Source: DATARH01 sp035648415 (GTDB taxonomy: Bacteria > Pseudomonadota > Alphaproteobacteria > ATCC43930 > CGMCC-115725). From it: DNA of 64,000 bases. A model generated the notes under the pieces. It was given only the letters and a program-made list of their open reading frames with translations. It had not been told where the DNA came from and ran no database searches. Location: contig DASRLO010000004.1 of NCBI GenBank assembly GCA_035648415.1, forward strand, positions 8,822-72,821, in the 5' to 3' direction. This document shows positions 42,069 to 49,924 of the stretch, in pieces; the stretch's first letter is position 1, and each line of letters begins with the position of its first letter. The position numbers and the translations under genes are program-made.

Positions 42069-42551
42069 ATGCGCGTCACCCTTGGCCACAAAGGCCGCTA
42101 CGCTCATTCCACCCCTGAAACCGGCGAGATGGAGCGGGACGAAATGCTGATGTCCCTACTCGGCGGCATCCCGGTCGCGCAACCGACGCCGATCGCCCGA
42201 ATATCAATCGAATTCGCGGAACTTGTCGGTGCGCAAACCGACATCGTGAAAATCGGCCCGATGACCATCAGCAAGCTGCAAGCCAAGCACACGATGGCGC
42301 TCGATTACGACCTCGGGTTGCTATATCACGGCTTCTTGACCGGGCGCGTTCAGCAAGACGGCCCGCGCTCGCTGGTCGTGTTGTTCCGTGATCCGCGCAA
42401 GGCCCTTCGTACCCTGATGGTGGTCGTGAAAGCGTCGCGAGATGGCATCGATCTACTAATCTCGACCTACCACGTTTGCACCGGGAAAAAGCTGAAAGCC
42501 GCCCTAAAACGGGGCAGCGTTGTCCGAGATGACGGATCGTGGGAAGGGTGA
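42069..42551 (+). CDS. Unknown protein, possible nuclease-like fold
   Basis: 160 residues from ATG 42069. Unrecognised; the C-terminal part SLVVLFRDPRKALRTLMVVV then DGIDLLISTYHVCTGKKLKAALKRG has the strand pattern seen in barnase/EndoU/RelE-like phage-associated domains, which is only a resemblance. Divergent from the small SIR2-linked gene; a hairpin without T-run follows it. Confidence 0.55.
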   Translation: MRVTLGHKGRYAHSTPETGEMERDEMLMSLLGGIPVAQPTPIARISIEFAELVGAQTDIVKIGPMTISKLQAKHTMALDYDLGLLYHGFLTGRVQQDGPRSLVVLFRDPRKALRTLMVVVKASRDGIDLLISTYHVCTGKKLKAALKRGSVVRDDGSWEG

Positions 42552-42581
42552 GCGGGTAGGCTGCCGGCCAACCTACCCGCT
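42551..42581 (+). terminator. Hairpin after the 42069 gene
   Basis: AGCGGGTAGG (42551-42560) pairs with CCTACCCGCT (42572-42581) over an 11-base loop, directly overlapping the stop. No T-run follows, so terminator activity is uncertain. A second hairpin (GGGGAC/GTCCCC) follows at about 42595. From here to 42847 I see no gene. Confidence 0.45.
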
Positions 42582-42847
42582 CGCGCACGGTGTGGGGACT
42601 CCCATGTCCCCCACATACCTCCCGCCCCCTAGGGAGCGAGCCACGGCCGGGAGATTCACCGTGTCAACCGCGCGATGCTGTAACCCTAGCGGGAGTCCCG
42701 GCCAGCGTGGTTGGCGCTTTCCGCTATCCACAGGCTCGTCCCCGCTAAACGTACCTTATCCCCGCAACACTCCACTTAACCCCCGTCCCTCCCCTGAGTT
42801 GTCCACATGACGCCGGCCTGTCCGGCCTCAGATGGGGTGGAGGGTCT

Positions 42848-42877
42848 GTCAGTCAAGTACATAATCCCCGAGCTTTT
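42848..42877 (+). repeat. Right terminal repeat and target duplication of transposon A
   Basis: 22-bp repeat 42848-42869 (GTCAGTCAAGTACATAAT...) followed by GAGCTTTT (42870-42877), matching 32881-32910. Confidence 0.92.
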
Positions 42878-43481
42878 GGAACATTGCGAGATCGACACCG
42901 CTGGGCACGACTTGGTCAAGGCCGGCTTCAATCCGGATGAGCCGCGCGTCCCGGCAGGAAGCGGGCGCACGAGCGGCGAATGGACCAGCGGCGGGGACGC
43001 GGCGGGGGGCAATACCGGCGAAAGCAACGCTGGTGGTGGCGCTTCCGACCAAGATGATAACGCAGTCGTGCCGGTCGCGGCGGTGGCTCCGACGGACAAG
43101 GACCCGTTTTTCGACACGCTTTATCCATTGGTGCATCTTGCACAAAAGCTTGGGATTGACGAAACGTGGCCGCTTGGCTTGGCTGCGTATGAAAGCGGTT
43201 GGTTAGGACCGCACGCCCGCGACATCAACGATCCATTCGGCGTCACTCATGGCGGTGGTCCCGACGTGCGGTACGATTCACTGGAAGCCGCAATCGATGC
43301 CTGGAAACGGCGTTACGGTCACATGGTGCAAGGGGCGACCAGCGCCGCTGATTTTGTTCGGCGGCTGTTGTTGGTTGGCCGTTACAACTCAGCGACAAAG
43401 GGATGGGCAGCCGAGGTGTTGGGGAGTATCCGTTCTGTACGGCACCGCCTCGACTCCTGGAAGTCAAGGCATAATCTATGA
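42878..43481 (+). pseudogene. Glucosaminidase-like protein copy 2, right half
   Basis: Continues the gene split at 32888: EHCEIDTAGHDLVKAGFNP, linker DEPRVPAGSGRTSGEWTSGG, then the hydrolase-like domain with AAYESGWL (candidate Glu), NDPFGVTHGGG and MVQGATSAADFVRRL. An open frame from 42807 would allow a truncated protein with just the linker and catalytic-type domain. Overlaps the following gene by ATGA, as in copy 1. Confidence 0.88.
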
Positions 43482-44053
43482 GGTGGGTTCTCGCAATCGC
43501 TATGGCTGTATTGGCTTTCGGCCTATTGCGGGCAAATGCGCAAATCCCCGCACCAAATTCCCAGCATTACGACAATTTTGATTATCAGTTTTCTACAGAT
43601 TTGCCTCAAAGATTTCAGGCCTGCGTCGACGAGAACACAAATCATGGAGTTGTCATATTGCTAAATAGCACGGTATGCCGAGGTTTTAGCAAAATCGCGC
43701 CGCGCATAGCTATCTTTGCCAACTATAACGTACCTTATGAGGCGCGCACACCCGCGCAACTTGCGAGGCATGACTGCAGCGCATCTCGCTTCGATCCTGC
43801 TCCGCGCCGAATAGAATGGCTTCATGCCCCGACCCTGGGCGGGCGCCGTGCCGTAGGATGCTGCCAGTATTTTCGCGACGGCCGAATCGCGGAGTGGATC
43901 GTTACTTTGCACAAGACGGATGAGCCTGTTTGGGATTGGATCGAGGTCGCGGCATATCTCGAAACAACGACGGGTCGCTATGCGAAAGACCTGCGCATCT
44001 TCCGCAGAGTGCTGAAAGGCGTCTGGATTCATCCGGACGGACCGTTCGATTGA
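43478..44053 (+). CDS. Small exported partner protein (copy 2), possible immunity protein
   Basis: 191 residues, signal peptide MRWVLAIAMAVLAFGLLRANA. Paralogue of 31508-32101: same start-stop coupling to a hydrolase-like gene, shared YQFS.(D/E)(L/I)P start, GCCQYFRDGRI and RYAKDLRIFRRVLKGVWIHPDGP end, but otherwise strongly diverged. Remains intact although its partner gene is split. Immunity role is inferred from context. Confidence 0.7.
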   Translation: MRWVLAIAMAVLAFGLLRANAQIPAPNSQHYDNFDYQFSTDLPQRFQACVDENTNHGVVILLNSTVCRGFSKIAPRIAIFANYNVPYEARTPAQLARHDCSASRFDPAPRRIEWLHAPTLGGRRAVGCCQYFRDGRIAEWIVTLHKTDEPVWDWIEVAAYLETTTGRYAKDLRIFRRVLKGVWIHPDGPFD

Positions 44054-44198
44054 GCGATAGTCCCGCCTCTCTCTTTGGCACGAGCGCCGCGATCGCAGCT
44101 CCGCCGAAGCCGCATCGGATAAGCTTTTGAGAATAGCCCCGTAACCCGACCTATCTCTTCTAATCTCTTCTCCTATACGTGAACCGAATACCCGGGGT

Positions 44199-44221
44199 GG
44201 CCTGGAGATGGATTTCTGAGG
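44199..44221 (+). repeat. Small third copy of the LVIVD gene end
   Basis: GGCCTGGAGATGGATTTCTG at 44199 matches the shared last codons of the LVIVD gene (30051 and 32368) with three changes. Too short to be sure; if real it marks the right edge of the duplicated region. Confidence 0.4.
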
Positions 44222-44281
44222 AGCCCTTCATTGTCATCCACAGGCCGGGTCCACAGGCCGGGCAGGCGCCAGCAGTCGTTT

Positions 44282-44497
44282 TCAGTGGACGCTGACCGGC
44301 TCCAGTTCGTTCTGGCGCACCACCGCGAAGGCGATGGCCCGGTCGGCGATGAGCGCCATCTGCGTGCCGTCGGCCGCGTGGATCGCATAGCCGGCGTTGC
44401 CGTCGACCACGACCGGTTTCACATAAGCGATGTCCTGCATGCCGAGCATCGCCAAATCGTTTGGGGTCATCTGCCGCATCTCTTCGATCGTTTGCAT
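44282..44497 (-). CDS. DUF1150 protein
   Basis: 71 residues; MTPNDLAMLGMQDIAYVKPV then YAIHAADGTQMALIADRA and the ending ELEPVSVH are the full DUF1150 (PF06620) pattern, an alphaproteobacterial family typically downstream of small heat-shock genes, as here. Function unknown. Confidence 0.92.
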   Translation of the reverse strand: MQTIEEMRQMTPNDLAMLGMQDIAYVKPVVVDGNAGYAIHAADGTQMALIADRAIAFAVVRQNELEPVSVH

Positions 44498-44605
44498 CTC
44501 TACCTCCCCCTGCTCCGGTCTTGAGCCGATCGGCAGGCGGTTAAGTCCCGTCCAGGTACCGGACGGCGATATGCGAATCTCACGCCAAGCTCCGATTTTA
44601 GGGTT

Positions 44606-45079
44606 CTACTTGGATGAACGCACCAGGGTCGGCGTCGTTCGCGTCAGCCCGACCGCTTCGGAGGCGCCCTCGGCGTTTTTGATCTCGATCGTTCGCACCC
44701 GGGTTTCGACCGGCGGGCGCATCAGGTCGATATGCAGGAGCCCGTTGTCGAGCCAGGCGCCGCGCACCTCGATGCCTTCGGCCAACACGAACGAGCGCTG
44801 AAATTGGCGTGCCGCGATGCCGCGGTGCAGGTAGACGCGGCTTTCGTCGTCGCTTTGCTTGCCGCGGGTGACGAGCTGGTTGTCCTCGATCGTCAGCTTC
44901 AGATCGCTCATTGCGAAACCGGCGACGGCGAGCGTGATGCGCAGCGAATTGTCGTCGAGCTGCTCGATATTGTAGGGTGGATACCCGTCGCTCGATACTT
45001 TGCTGACCCGGTCGAGCGCCCGCTCGAAATGGTCGAAGCCCAACAGGAGCGGGGAGCTGAACAGCGACAAACGTGCCAT
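44606..45079 (-). CDS. Small heat-shock protein (Hsp20/IbpA)
   Basis: 157 residues. Alpha-crystallin domain from YPPYNIEQLDDNSLRITLAV to the conserved WLDNGLLHIDL and RTIEI segments; holds unfolded proteins under stress. Translation start ATG 45079 with GAGGAGAA upstream. Forms an operon with the DUF1150 gene. A heat-shock-type promoter and a hairpin hiding the ribosome binding site precede it. Confidence 0.93.
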   Translation of the reverse strand: MARLSLFSSPLLLGFDHFERALDRVSKVSSDGYPPYNIEQLDDNSLRITLAVAGFAMSDLKLTIEDNQLVTRGKQSDDESRVYLHRGIAARQFQRSFVLAEGIEVRGAWLDNGLLHIDLMRPPVETRVRTIEIKNAEGASEAVGLTRTTPTLVRSSK

Positions 45080-45085
45080 GATGGC

Positions 45086-45105
45086 TTCTCCTCACCGAGC
45101 GAGAC
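45086..45105 (-). promoter_or_regulatory. Possible ROSE-like RNA thermometer of hsp20
   Basis: On the minus strand CTC-G-CTC (45104-45098) can pair with the Shine-Dalgarno GAGGAG (45093-45088) over a GGT loop, leaving one bulged G opposite the site, as in ROSE elements, whose conserved UYGCU is matched by UCGCU. A longer hairpin CCGCCGG/CCGGCGG lies just upstream (about 45107-45137). Confidence 0.5.
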
Positions 45106-45142
45106 ACCCGCCGGACCCGAATTCGGCACCCGGCGGCATGGT

Positions 45143-45173
45143 TTATATGGCGATCCGGAAGAGGCCGATCAAG
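45143..45173 (-). promoter_or_regulatory. Heat-shock sigma factor (RpoH) type promoter
   Basis: Minus strand CTTGAT (45172-45167 region), about 15 bases, then CGCCATATA (to 45144). Agrees with the CTTG...C(C/Y)TAT-type consensus of alphaproteobacterial RpoH promoters and lies about 65 bases before hsp20. Confidence 0.55.
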
Positions 45174-45256
45174 CGAACCCCTGCGGGCTCTTATTGCGCC
45201 ATGCTGTTGCAAAGGCTCGCGGCACCCCATATGAGCGCGCAGCGTTGCTGATCCGG

Positions 45257-46183
45257 ATGGACCCGACGATGACCCAACGGCCAATGACCCTACGAACGAT
45301 GCGGTGGCGATTCGTCGTGGCTCTGCTGTTCAGCCTCACGCTTGTCCTGGCCCCTAGCCTCGCCGAGGCGCGCGCCGGCAGCAGTCTTGGCGGCGGCTTC
45401 TCGGGCATGGGCAGCCGCGGCTCGCGCAGCTTCGAGAACAACGGCGCCGCACCGCTTAGCCGCTCGATGGAGACGCCCGCGCCGGCGATTGGCGGCGGCT
45501 ACGGCGCCTATGGCGGCGGCGGGTTCTTCTCGCGCCATCCATTCCTGACCGGGATGTTCGGCGGGTTTATCGGCTCGATGCTGTTTGGCGGCGGGATGTT
45601 CGGCCATATGTTCGGCGGGCTATTCTCCATCCTCATCATCGGGTTGGTGATCTACCTGCTGTTCCGGCTGTTGTCCGGGGCCTTTGCCGGAGGCGGGAGC
45701 GGGTTGGCGCCGCGCTCCGTCGGCGCGGCGGCGGCGCCGGCGCAGCAGCGCTATCGCGGCCGCGACATCACCGTCAGCGATGCCGATCTTGCCGCCTTCC
45801 AGTCGCTGCACGCGGCGATCCAGGAAGCCTGGGGCCGCAGCGATCTCGGCCAGATGCGCCAGTTGATGACGCCGGAAATGCTGAGCTATTTCTCCGAGGA
45901 GCTGACCCGCAACTCGAGCCAGGGCGTCGAGAACCACGTTTCCAACGTCAACCTGATCAAGGCCGAGCTTGCCGAGAGCTGGGAAGAGGGCGATCTGCAA
46001 TACGCCACGGCCTATATGCGGTGGACCGCGCTCGACTACACGGCGCGGATCGGCGCGGCGCCGTCGAGTCCCGGCGCGGTGGTCACCGGCGACCCGCGCG
46101 TCCCCACCGAGTCCGAGGAGGTGTGGACCTTTGTCCGCCGCAGCGGCGGACACTGGCTGCTGTCGGCGATCCAGCAGGTTTGA
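45257..46183 (+). CDS. Tim44-like domain membrane protein
   Basis: 308 residues from ATG 45257 (45269, 45284 and 45299 also possible). Signal or anchor helix (about 16-34), a Gly/Ser-rich segment, a second hydrophobic segment with Gly-Met repeats (FLTGMFGGFIGSMLFGGG, then ILIIGLVIYLLFRLL), and a C-terminal Tim44-like domain (ITVSDADLAAFQSLHAAIQEAWGR, then LTRNSSQGVENHVSNVNLI). Role in membrane protein handling is suspected for the family. Confidence 0.85.
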   Translation: MDPTMTQRPMTLRTMRWRFVVALLFSLTLVLAPSLAEARAGSSLGGGFSGMGSRGSRSFENNGAAPLSRSMETPAPAIGGGYGAYGGGGFFSRHPFLTGMFGGFIGSMLFGGGMFGHMFGGLFSILIIGLVIYLLFRLLSGAFAGGGSGLAPRSVGAAAAPAQQRYRGRDITVSDADLAAFQSLHAAIQEAWGRSDLGQMRQLMTPEMLSYFSEELTRNSSQGVENHVSNVNLIKAELAESWEEGDLQYATAYMRWTALDYTARIGAAPSSPGAVVTGDPRVPTESEEVWTFVRRSGGHWLLSAIQQV

Positions 46184-46184
46184 G

Positions 46185-46532
46185 CTACTGGCGCAAGCCG
46201 CGGATTCTGGGGTCGCCCTGTCCCGGCGATTCGTCGGCGCGGAACCCGAAGCGCTCCGCGGCGGCGGCGATATCGTCGAGAAACTGCTGGTAGCCTCGCT
46301 CAGGATCGGCGGCTCGCGCGGGAACCAGGAAATTTGGCGTCGGCGGTTCGCCGGCGTGCCGGGTGGCGCGCTCCATCACAAAACAGCCGCTCTCGTCCGG
46401 CGCCGAATCGATACGGACGCCGTGTCGCAATTCGTTCGGCACCTTGTCGTTCTGTACCGCGTCTCCGGCGAATGCTTCCCGCGGATAGACGCGCTCGAGC
46501 GAATTGCGATCGTTGACATTGACCTTGGCCAT
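46185..46532 (-). CDS. Hypothetical protein
   Basis: 115 residues, hydrophilic, no signal peptide or family recognised. FVMERATRHAGEPPTPNFLVPA and RGYQQFLDDIAAAAERFGFRAD look like a small folded cytoplasmic protein. Convergent with the Tim44-like gene (1-base gap) and downstream of hemF. Confidence 0.55.
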   Translation of the reverse strand: MAKVNVNDRNSLERVYPREAFAGDAVQNDKVPNELRHGVRIDSAPDESGCFVMERATRHAGEPPTPNFLVPARAADPERGYQQFLDDIAAAAERFGFRADESPGQGDPRIRGLRQ

Positions 46533-46554
46533 GCTTGGCCCAACGCCGCCCGGA

Positions 46555-46604
46555 GCGCAGCGTTCCTTACGGCCGCGGGCGCAGCGTTCCTTAGGGCCAC
46601 GCGG
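46555..46604. repeat. Short direct repeat before the hypothetical gene
   Basis: GCGCAGCGTTCCTTA(C/G)GGCC occurs twice, at about 46557 and 46581, between hemF and the 46532 gene. It includes the last bases of neither gene. Meaning unknown. Confidence 0.6.
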
Positions 46605-47457
46605 CCTCGGGCGGCAGCGACATCAGGATCGCCTCGACATTGCCGCCGGTCCTGAGTCCGAACCGGGTGCCGCGGTCGTAAAGCAGGTTGAACTCGACGT
46701 AGCGGCCGCGGCGGACGAGCTGGTGTCGGCGCTGCTCCGCATTCCAGTTCTGTCGCATCCGCGACCGCACGATTGGCGCGTAGGCGGCCAGGAACGCCTC
46801 GCCGACCGAGCGCAGGAAGGCGAAATCGCGCTCCCAGTCGTCACTCTCGACATAGTCGAAGAAAATGCCGCCGGCGCCGCGCGGCTCTTCGCGATGCGGC
46901 AGGAAGAAATACTCGTCGCACCATTTTTTGAACTTGGCGTAGGCATCGGGTTGATAGGCGTCACAGGCGCCGCGCAGCGCGGCATGAAATTCCGCCGCCG
47001 CGGGCTCGTCGGGATAGATCGGCGTTAGGTCGGCGCCGCCGCCGAACCAGGCTTTGCTGGTCACGATGTGCCGCGTGTTCATGTGAACCGCCGGGACGAG
47101 CGGCGAACACGGGTGCGCCACGAGCGAGATGCCGCCGGCCCAGAACCGCGGGTCTTCCGCCGCGCCCGGGATTTCGCCGCGGAACTCGGGTGCGAATTCG
47201 CCGAACACGGTCGAGACGTTGACCCCGATTTTCTCGAACACCCGGCCCTTCATCACCGCCGTGGTGCCGCCGCCGCCTCCTTCGCGCCGCCAGTCGTTTC
47301 GGATGAAACGGGGGCCGGGAGCGCCGGCGAACTCGTCCTCGATCGTCTCGAATCCGCTGCAGATGCGGTCGCGCAGGGCCGCGAACCATTGCGTCGCGCG
47401 TTGGCGGCGGCCCGGATCGGGAAGGGGAATGCTGATGTCCTCGGCCGTCATCGTCAT
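46591..47457 (-). CDS. hemF: Oxygen-dependent coproporphyrinogen III oxidase
   Basis: 288 residues. FIRNDWRREGGGGGTTAVMKG, VFEKIGVNVSTVFG, HMNTRHIVTSKAWFGGGADLTP and the C-terminal RGRYVEFNLLYDRGTRFGL block are diagnostic. Converts coproporphyrinogen III to protoporphyrinogen IX in haem synthesis, in the cytoplasm. Its ATG overlaps the trmL stop by 4 bases. Confidence 0.96.
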   Translation of the reverse strand: MTMTAEDISIPLPDPGRRQRATQWFAALRDRICSGFETIEDEFAGAPGPRFIRNDWRREGGGGGTTAVMKGRVFEKIGVNVSTVFGEFAPEFRGEIPGAAEDPRFWAGGISLVAHPCSPLVPAVHMNTRHIVTSKAWFGGGADLTPIYPDEPAAAEFHAALRGACDAYQPDAYAKFKKWCDEYFFLPHREEPRGAGGIFFDYVESDDWERDFAFLRSVGEAFLAAYAPIVRSRMRQNWNAEQRRHQLVRRGRYVEFNLLYDRGTRFGLRTGGNVEAILMSLPPEAAWP

Positions 47458-47912
47458 GCCGCTGAGAGGCCACCGGTCTGGCGCAGCGCCTCGAAGAGCG
47501 CGATCGCCCCGGCTAGCGCGACGTTGAGCGATCGCGCCGGCGGGCGCAAGGGAATGACGATTCGGGCGGCGGCCGTCTCATGGACGGCCGCCGGTACGCC
47601 CGCGCTCTCCCGTCCGAGCAGGATCGTGTCGCCCGGCGCGAAGGCGAAGGAATCCAGCGCGACGGCGCCCGATGTCGTCATCAGCACGAGCCGCGACCCG
47701 GCGTCGCGCGCGGCGAGAAAGGCGGCCCACGAGGCATGGCGCCGCACGACCGCGAGTGCGGCATAATCGAGCGCCGCACGCTTCAGGCGGCGATCGTCGT
47801 AGAGGAAGCCCAACGGCTCGATCAGGTCGACCCCCACCCCGAAACACGCCGCCAGCCGTAACAGCGCCCCGGTATTCTGAGGGATGTCGGGCTGGTAGAG
47901 GGCGAGGCGCAT
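47454..47912 (-). CDS. trmL: tRNA (cytidine(34)-2'-O)-methyltransferase
   Basis: 152 residues from ATG 47912. SPOUT fold with MRLALYQPDIPQNTGALLRL, the knot motif ILLGRESAGVP and IPLRPPARSLNVALAGAIALFEALRQ. Methylates the wobble base of certain leucine tRNAs. Divergent from petABC; coupled to hemF. Confidence 0.93.
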   Translation of the reverse strand: MRLALYQPDIPQNTGALLRLAACFGVGVDLIEPLGFLYDDRRLKRAALDYAALAVVRRHASWAAFLAARDAGSRLVLMTTSGAVALDSFAFAPGDTILLGRESAGVPAAVHETAAARIVIPLRPPARSLNVALAGAIALFEALRQTGGLSAA

Positions 47913-48088
47913 CGCGAATTTCCTGACGTTTGCGACGGAAGTCGCGGGCACCGCGACAAATACGCGTATGGTGTCGCAGTTCCTGCCGATTTATGCGGCA
48001 GTCTGTCGCATAGTTCGGCTTCTTCAACGGTATAGCTTGCCTTCGCTCTGGCCGCCGGGCGTATGGCGGCCGCCATACGAGGTTTCGC

Positions 48089-48655
48089 ATGTCGGACGTG
48101 GCCCAATCGCAGGTTTCTCACGGCCATAGTCCCGGGCATGCCGGCGGGACCCGGCGCGACTTCCTCACCCTGACCGCGTCGGCGCTCGGCGTGGTCGGCG
48201 TCGCCAGCGCCATCTGGCCGTTCGTCGACAGCCTCAATCCGGCGAAGGACACGCTGGCGCTGTCCACGGCCGACGTCGATCTGTCGCCGATCCAGGTCGG
48301 CCAGCGCCTCACCGCCGCCTGGCAGGGCAAGCCGGTCTTCATCGACCACCGCCCGGCGGCCGAGATCAAAGCGGCGCAGGAGGTCGACGTCTCGACCCTG
48401 CGCGATCCGCAGAAGGATTCCGACCGGGTGCAGAAGCCCGAATGGCTGATCGTCGTCGGCGTCTGCACGCATCTCGGCTGCATTCCGCTCGGGCAGAAGA
48501 CTGGCGACGACCGCGGCCTCTTCGGCGGCTGGTTCTGCCCGTGCCACGGCTCGATGTACGATACCTCGGCCCGCATCCGCCAAGGGCCGGCGCCGCTCAA
48601 CCTGCTGGTGCCGCCCTACAAGTTTACCTCCGACGCCAAGATCACGATCGGTTAG
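48089..48655 (+). CDS. petA: Ubiquinol-cytochrome c reductase, Rieske iron-sulfur subunit
   Basis: 188 residues. Twin-arginine-type N-terminus TRRDFLTLTASALGVVG (21-37) serves as Tat signal and anchor. Cluster ligands C126-T-H128-L-G-C131 and C150-P-C152-H153-G. Carries electrons from ubiquinol to cytochrome c1 in complex III. First gene of petABC. Confidence 0.96.
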   Translation: MSDVAQSQVSHGHSPGHAGGTRRDFLTLTASALGVVGVASAIWPFVDSLNPAKDTLALSTADVDLSPIQVGQRLTAAWQGKPVFIDHRPAAEIKAAQEVDVSTLRDPQKDSDRVQKPEWLIVVGVCTHLGCIPLGQKTGDDRGLFGGWFCPCHGSMYDTSARIRQGPAPLNLLVPPYKFTSDAKITIG

Positions 48656-48663
48656 GACACGCC

Positions 48664-49923
48664 ATGCCCGTAACCGGAACCGGCCGAACCAGCCGGATCA
48701 TCCGCTGGATCGACTACCGGCTGCCTTTTGTCGCGATGCTCGAGCATGAGCTCAACGAGTATCCAACGCCGCGCAACCTGAACTACTGGTGGAATTTCGG
48801 CTCGCTGGCCGGGATCATCCTGGTGATCCTGATCGTCAGCGGCGTCGTGCTGGCGATGCACTACACGCCGAACGCCGGCATGGCGTTCGATTCGGTCGAG
48901 CGCATCATGCGCGACGTCAACTATGGATGGCTGCTGCGCTACATCCATATGAACGGCGCCTCGATGTTCTTTCTGATCGTCTACATCCACCTGTTCCGCG
49001 GCCTTTATTACGGCTCGTACAAATACCCGCGCGAGCTCCTATGGATGCTCGGCGTCGTCATCCTGCTGCTGATGATGGCGACCGCGTTCATGGGCTACGT
49101 GCTGCCCTGGGGCCAGATGAGCTATTGGGGCGCGACGGTCATCACCAATTTGTTCTCGGCGATCCCGCTGGTCGGGCAGAAGATCGTGACGCTGCTATGG
49201 GGCGGGTTCACGGTCGGCAACCCGACGCTCAACCGTTTCTTCTCGCTGCACTATCTGTTGCCGTTCGTCATCGTCGCGGTGGTTGGGCTGCACCTTGTCG
49301 CGCTGCACAGCCACGGCTCGAACAATCCCTTGGGCATCGACCACCGGGGACCCCAGGACTCGATCCCGTTCCATCCGTACTACACGATCAAGGACCTGTT
49401 CGGGCTGATGGTGTTCCTGATCGTCTTCGCGATCTTCGTCTTCTATGCGCCGAACCTGCTGGGCGACCCGCAAAACTACATCCCGGCCAACCCGCTGCAG
49501 ACGCCGCCCGACATCGTGCCCGAATGGTATTTCCTGCCGTACTACGCGATCCTGCGCTCGATGACGTTCAACGTTCTCGGCATTCCCAGTAAGCTGGTCG
49601 GCGTCATCTTGATGTTTTCGTCGATCCTGGTGCTGTTCGTGTTGCCGTGGCTCGACACGTCGCGGGTACGCAGCGCCACGTTCCGGCCGATCTACAAGAA
49701 GATCTACTGGCTGCTGGTGATCGATGTGCTGGTGCTGGGCTATTGCGGCGCGCACCCGCCGGCCGGCACCATTGTCGTCGTCGGGCAACTCGGGACGTTC
49801 TACTACTTCTTCCACTTCCTGATCCTGATCCCGCTGATCGGCAAGATCGAGCGGCCGCGGCCCTTGCCGACCAGCATCGGCGCCGCGGTGCTCGGACCCG
49901 CCAGTGCGGCGGGGGGCAACTGA
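48664..49923 (+). CDS. petB: Cytochrome b of complex III
   Basis: 419 residues from ATG 48664 (AGGACA upstream). Eight membrane helices with the haem-ligand histidines in LLRYIHMNGASMFF and VVGLHLVALHSHGSNNP, and the quinol-site PEWYFLPYYAILR motif. Quinol oxidation at the periplasmic side and reduction on the cytoplasmic side. Operon with petA and petC. Confidence 0.96.
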   Translation: MPVTGTGRTSRIIRWIDYRLPFVAMLEHELNEYPTPRNLNYWWNFGSLAGIILVILIVSGVVLAMHYTPNAGMAFDSVERIMRDVNYGWLLRYIHMNGASMFFLIVYIHLFRGLYYGSYKYPRELLWMLGVVILLLMMATAFMGYVLPWGQMSYWGATVITNLFSAIPLVGQKIVTLLWGGFTVGNPTLNRFFSLHYLLPFVIVAVVGLHLVALHSHGSNNPLGIDHRGPQDSIPFHPYYTIKDLFGLMVFLIVFAIFVFYAPNLLGDPQNYIPANPLQTPPDIVPEWYFLPYYAILRSMTFNVLGIPSKLVGVILMFSSILVLFVLPWLDTSRVRSATFRPIYKKIYWLLVIDVLVLGYCGAHPPAGTIVVVGQLGTFYYFFHFLILIPLIGKIERPRPLPTSIGAAVLGPASAAGGN

Positions 49924-49924
49924 C

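Larger units (their letters stand above)
32889..42869 (+). mobile_element. Transposon A, IS1595-type with defence cargo (9,981 bp)
   Basis: 22-bp terminal inverted repeats with two mismatches and an 8-bp duplication GAGCTTTT, the size made by IS1595-family elements. A broken IS1595 transposase starts 62 bp inside the left end. Cargo: a small gene at 33652, an unknown gene at 33940, a SIR2-domain gene with a small upstream partner, and an unknown gene at 42069. It sits inside the hydrolase-like gene, and contains transposon B. IS1595 elements with passenger genes are established. Because its own transposase is broken it would need help in trans to move. Confidence 0.9.

Noticed and set aside
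42722..42812. Three DnaA-box-like words (CTATCCACA, TTATCCCCG, TTGTCCACA) near the right end of transposon A
   Set aside because: Two carry one mismatch and one carries two; no replication gene or iteron array nearby, so an origin is not supported.
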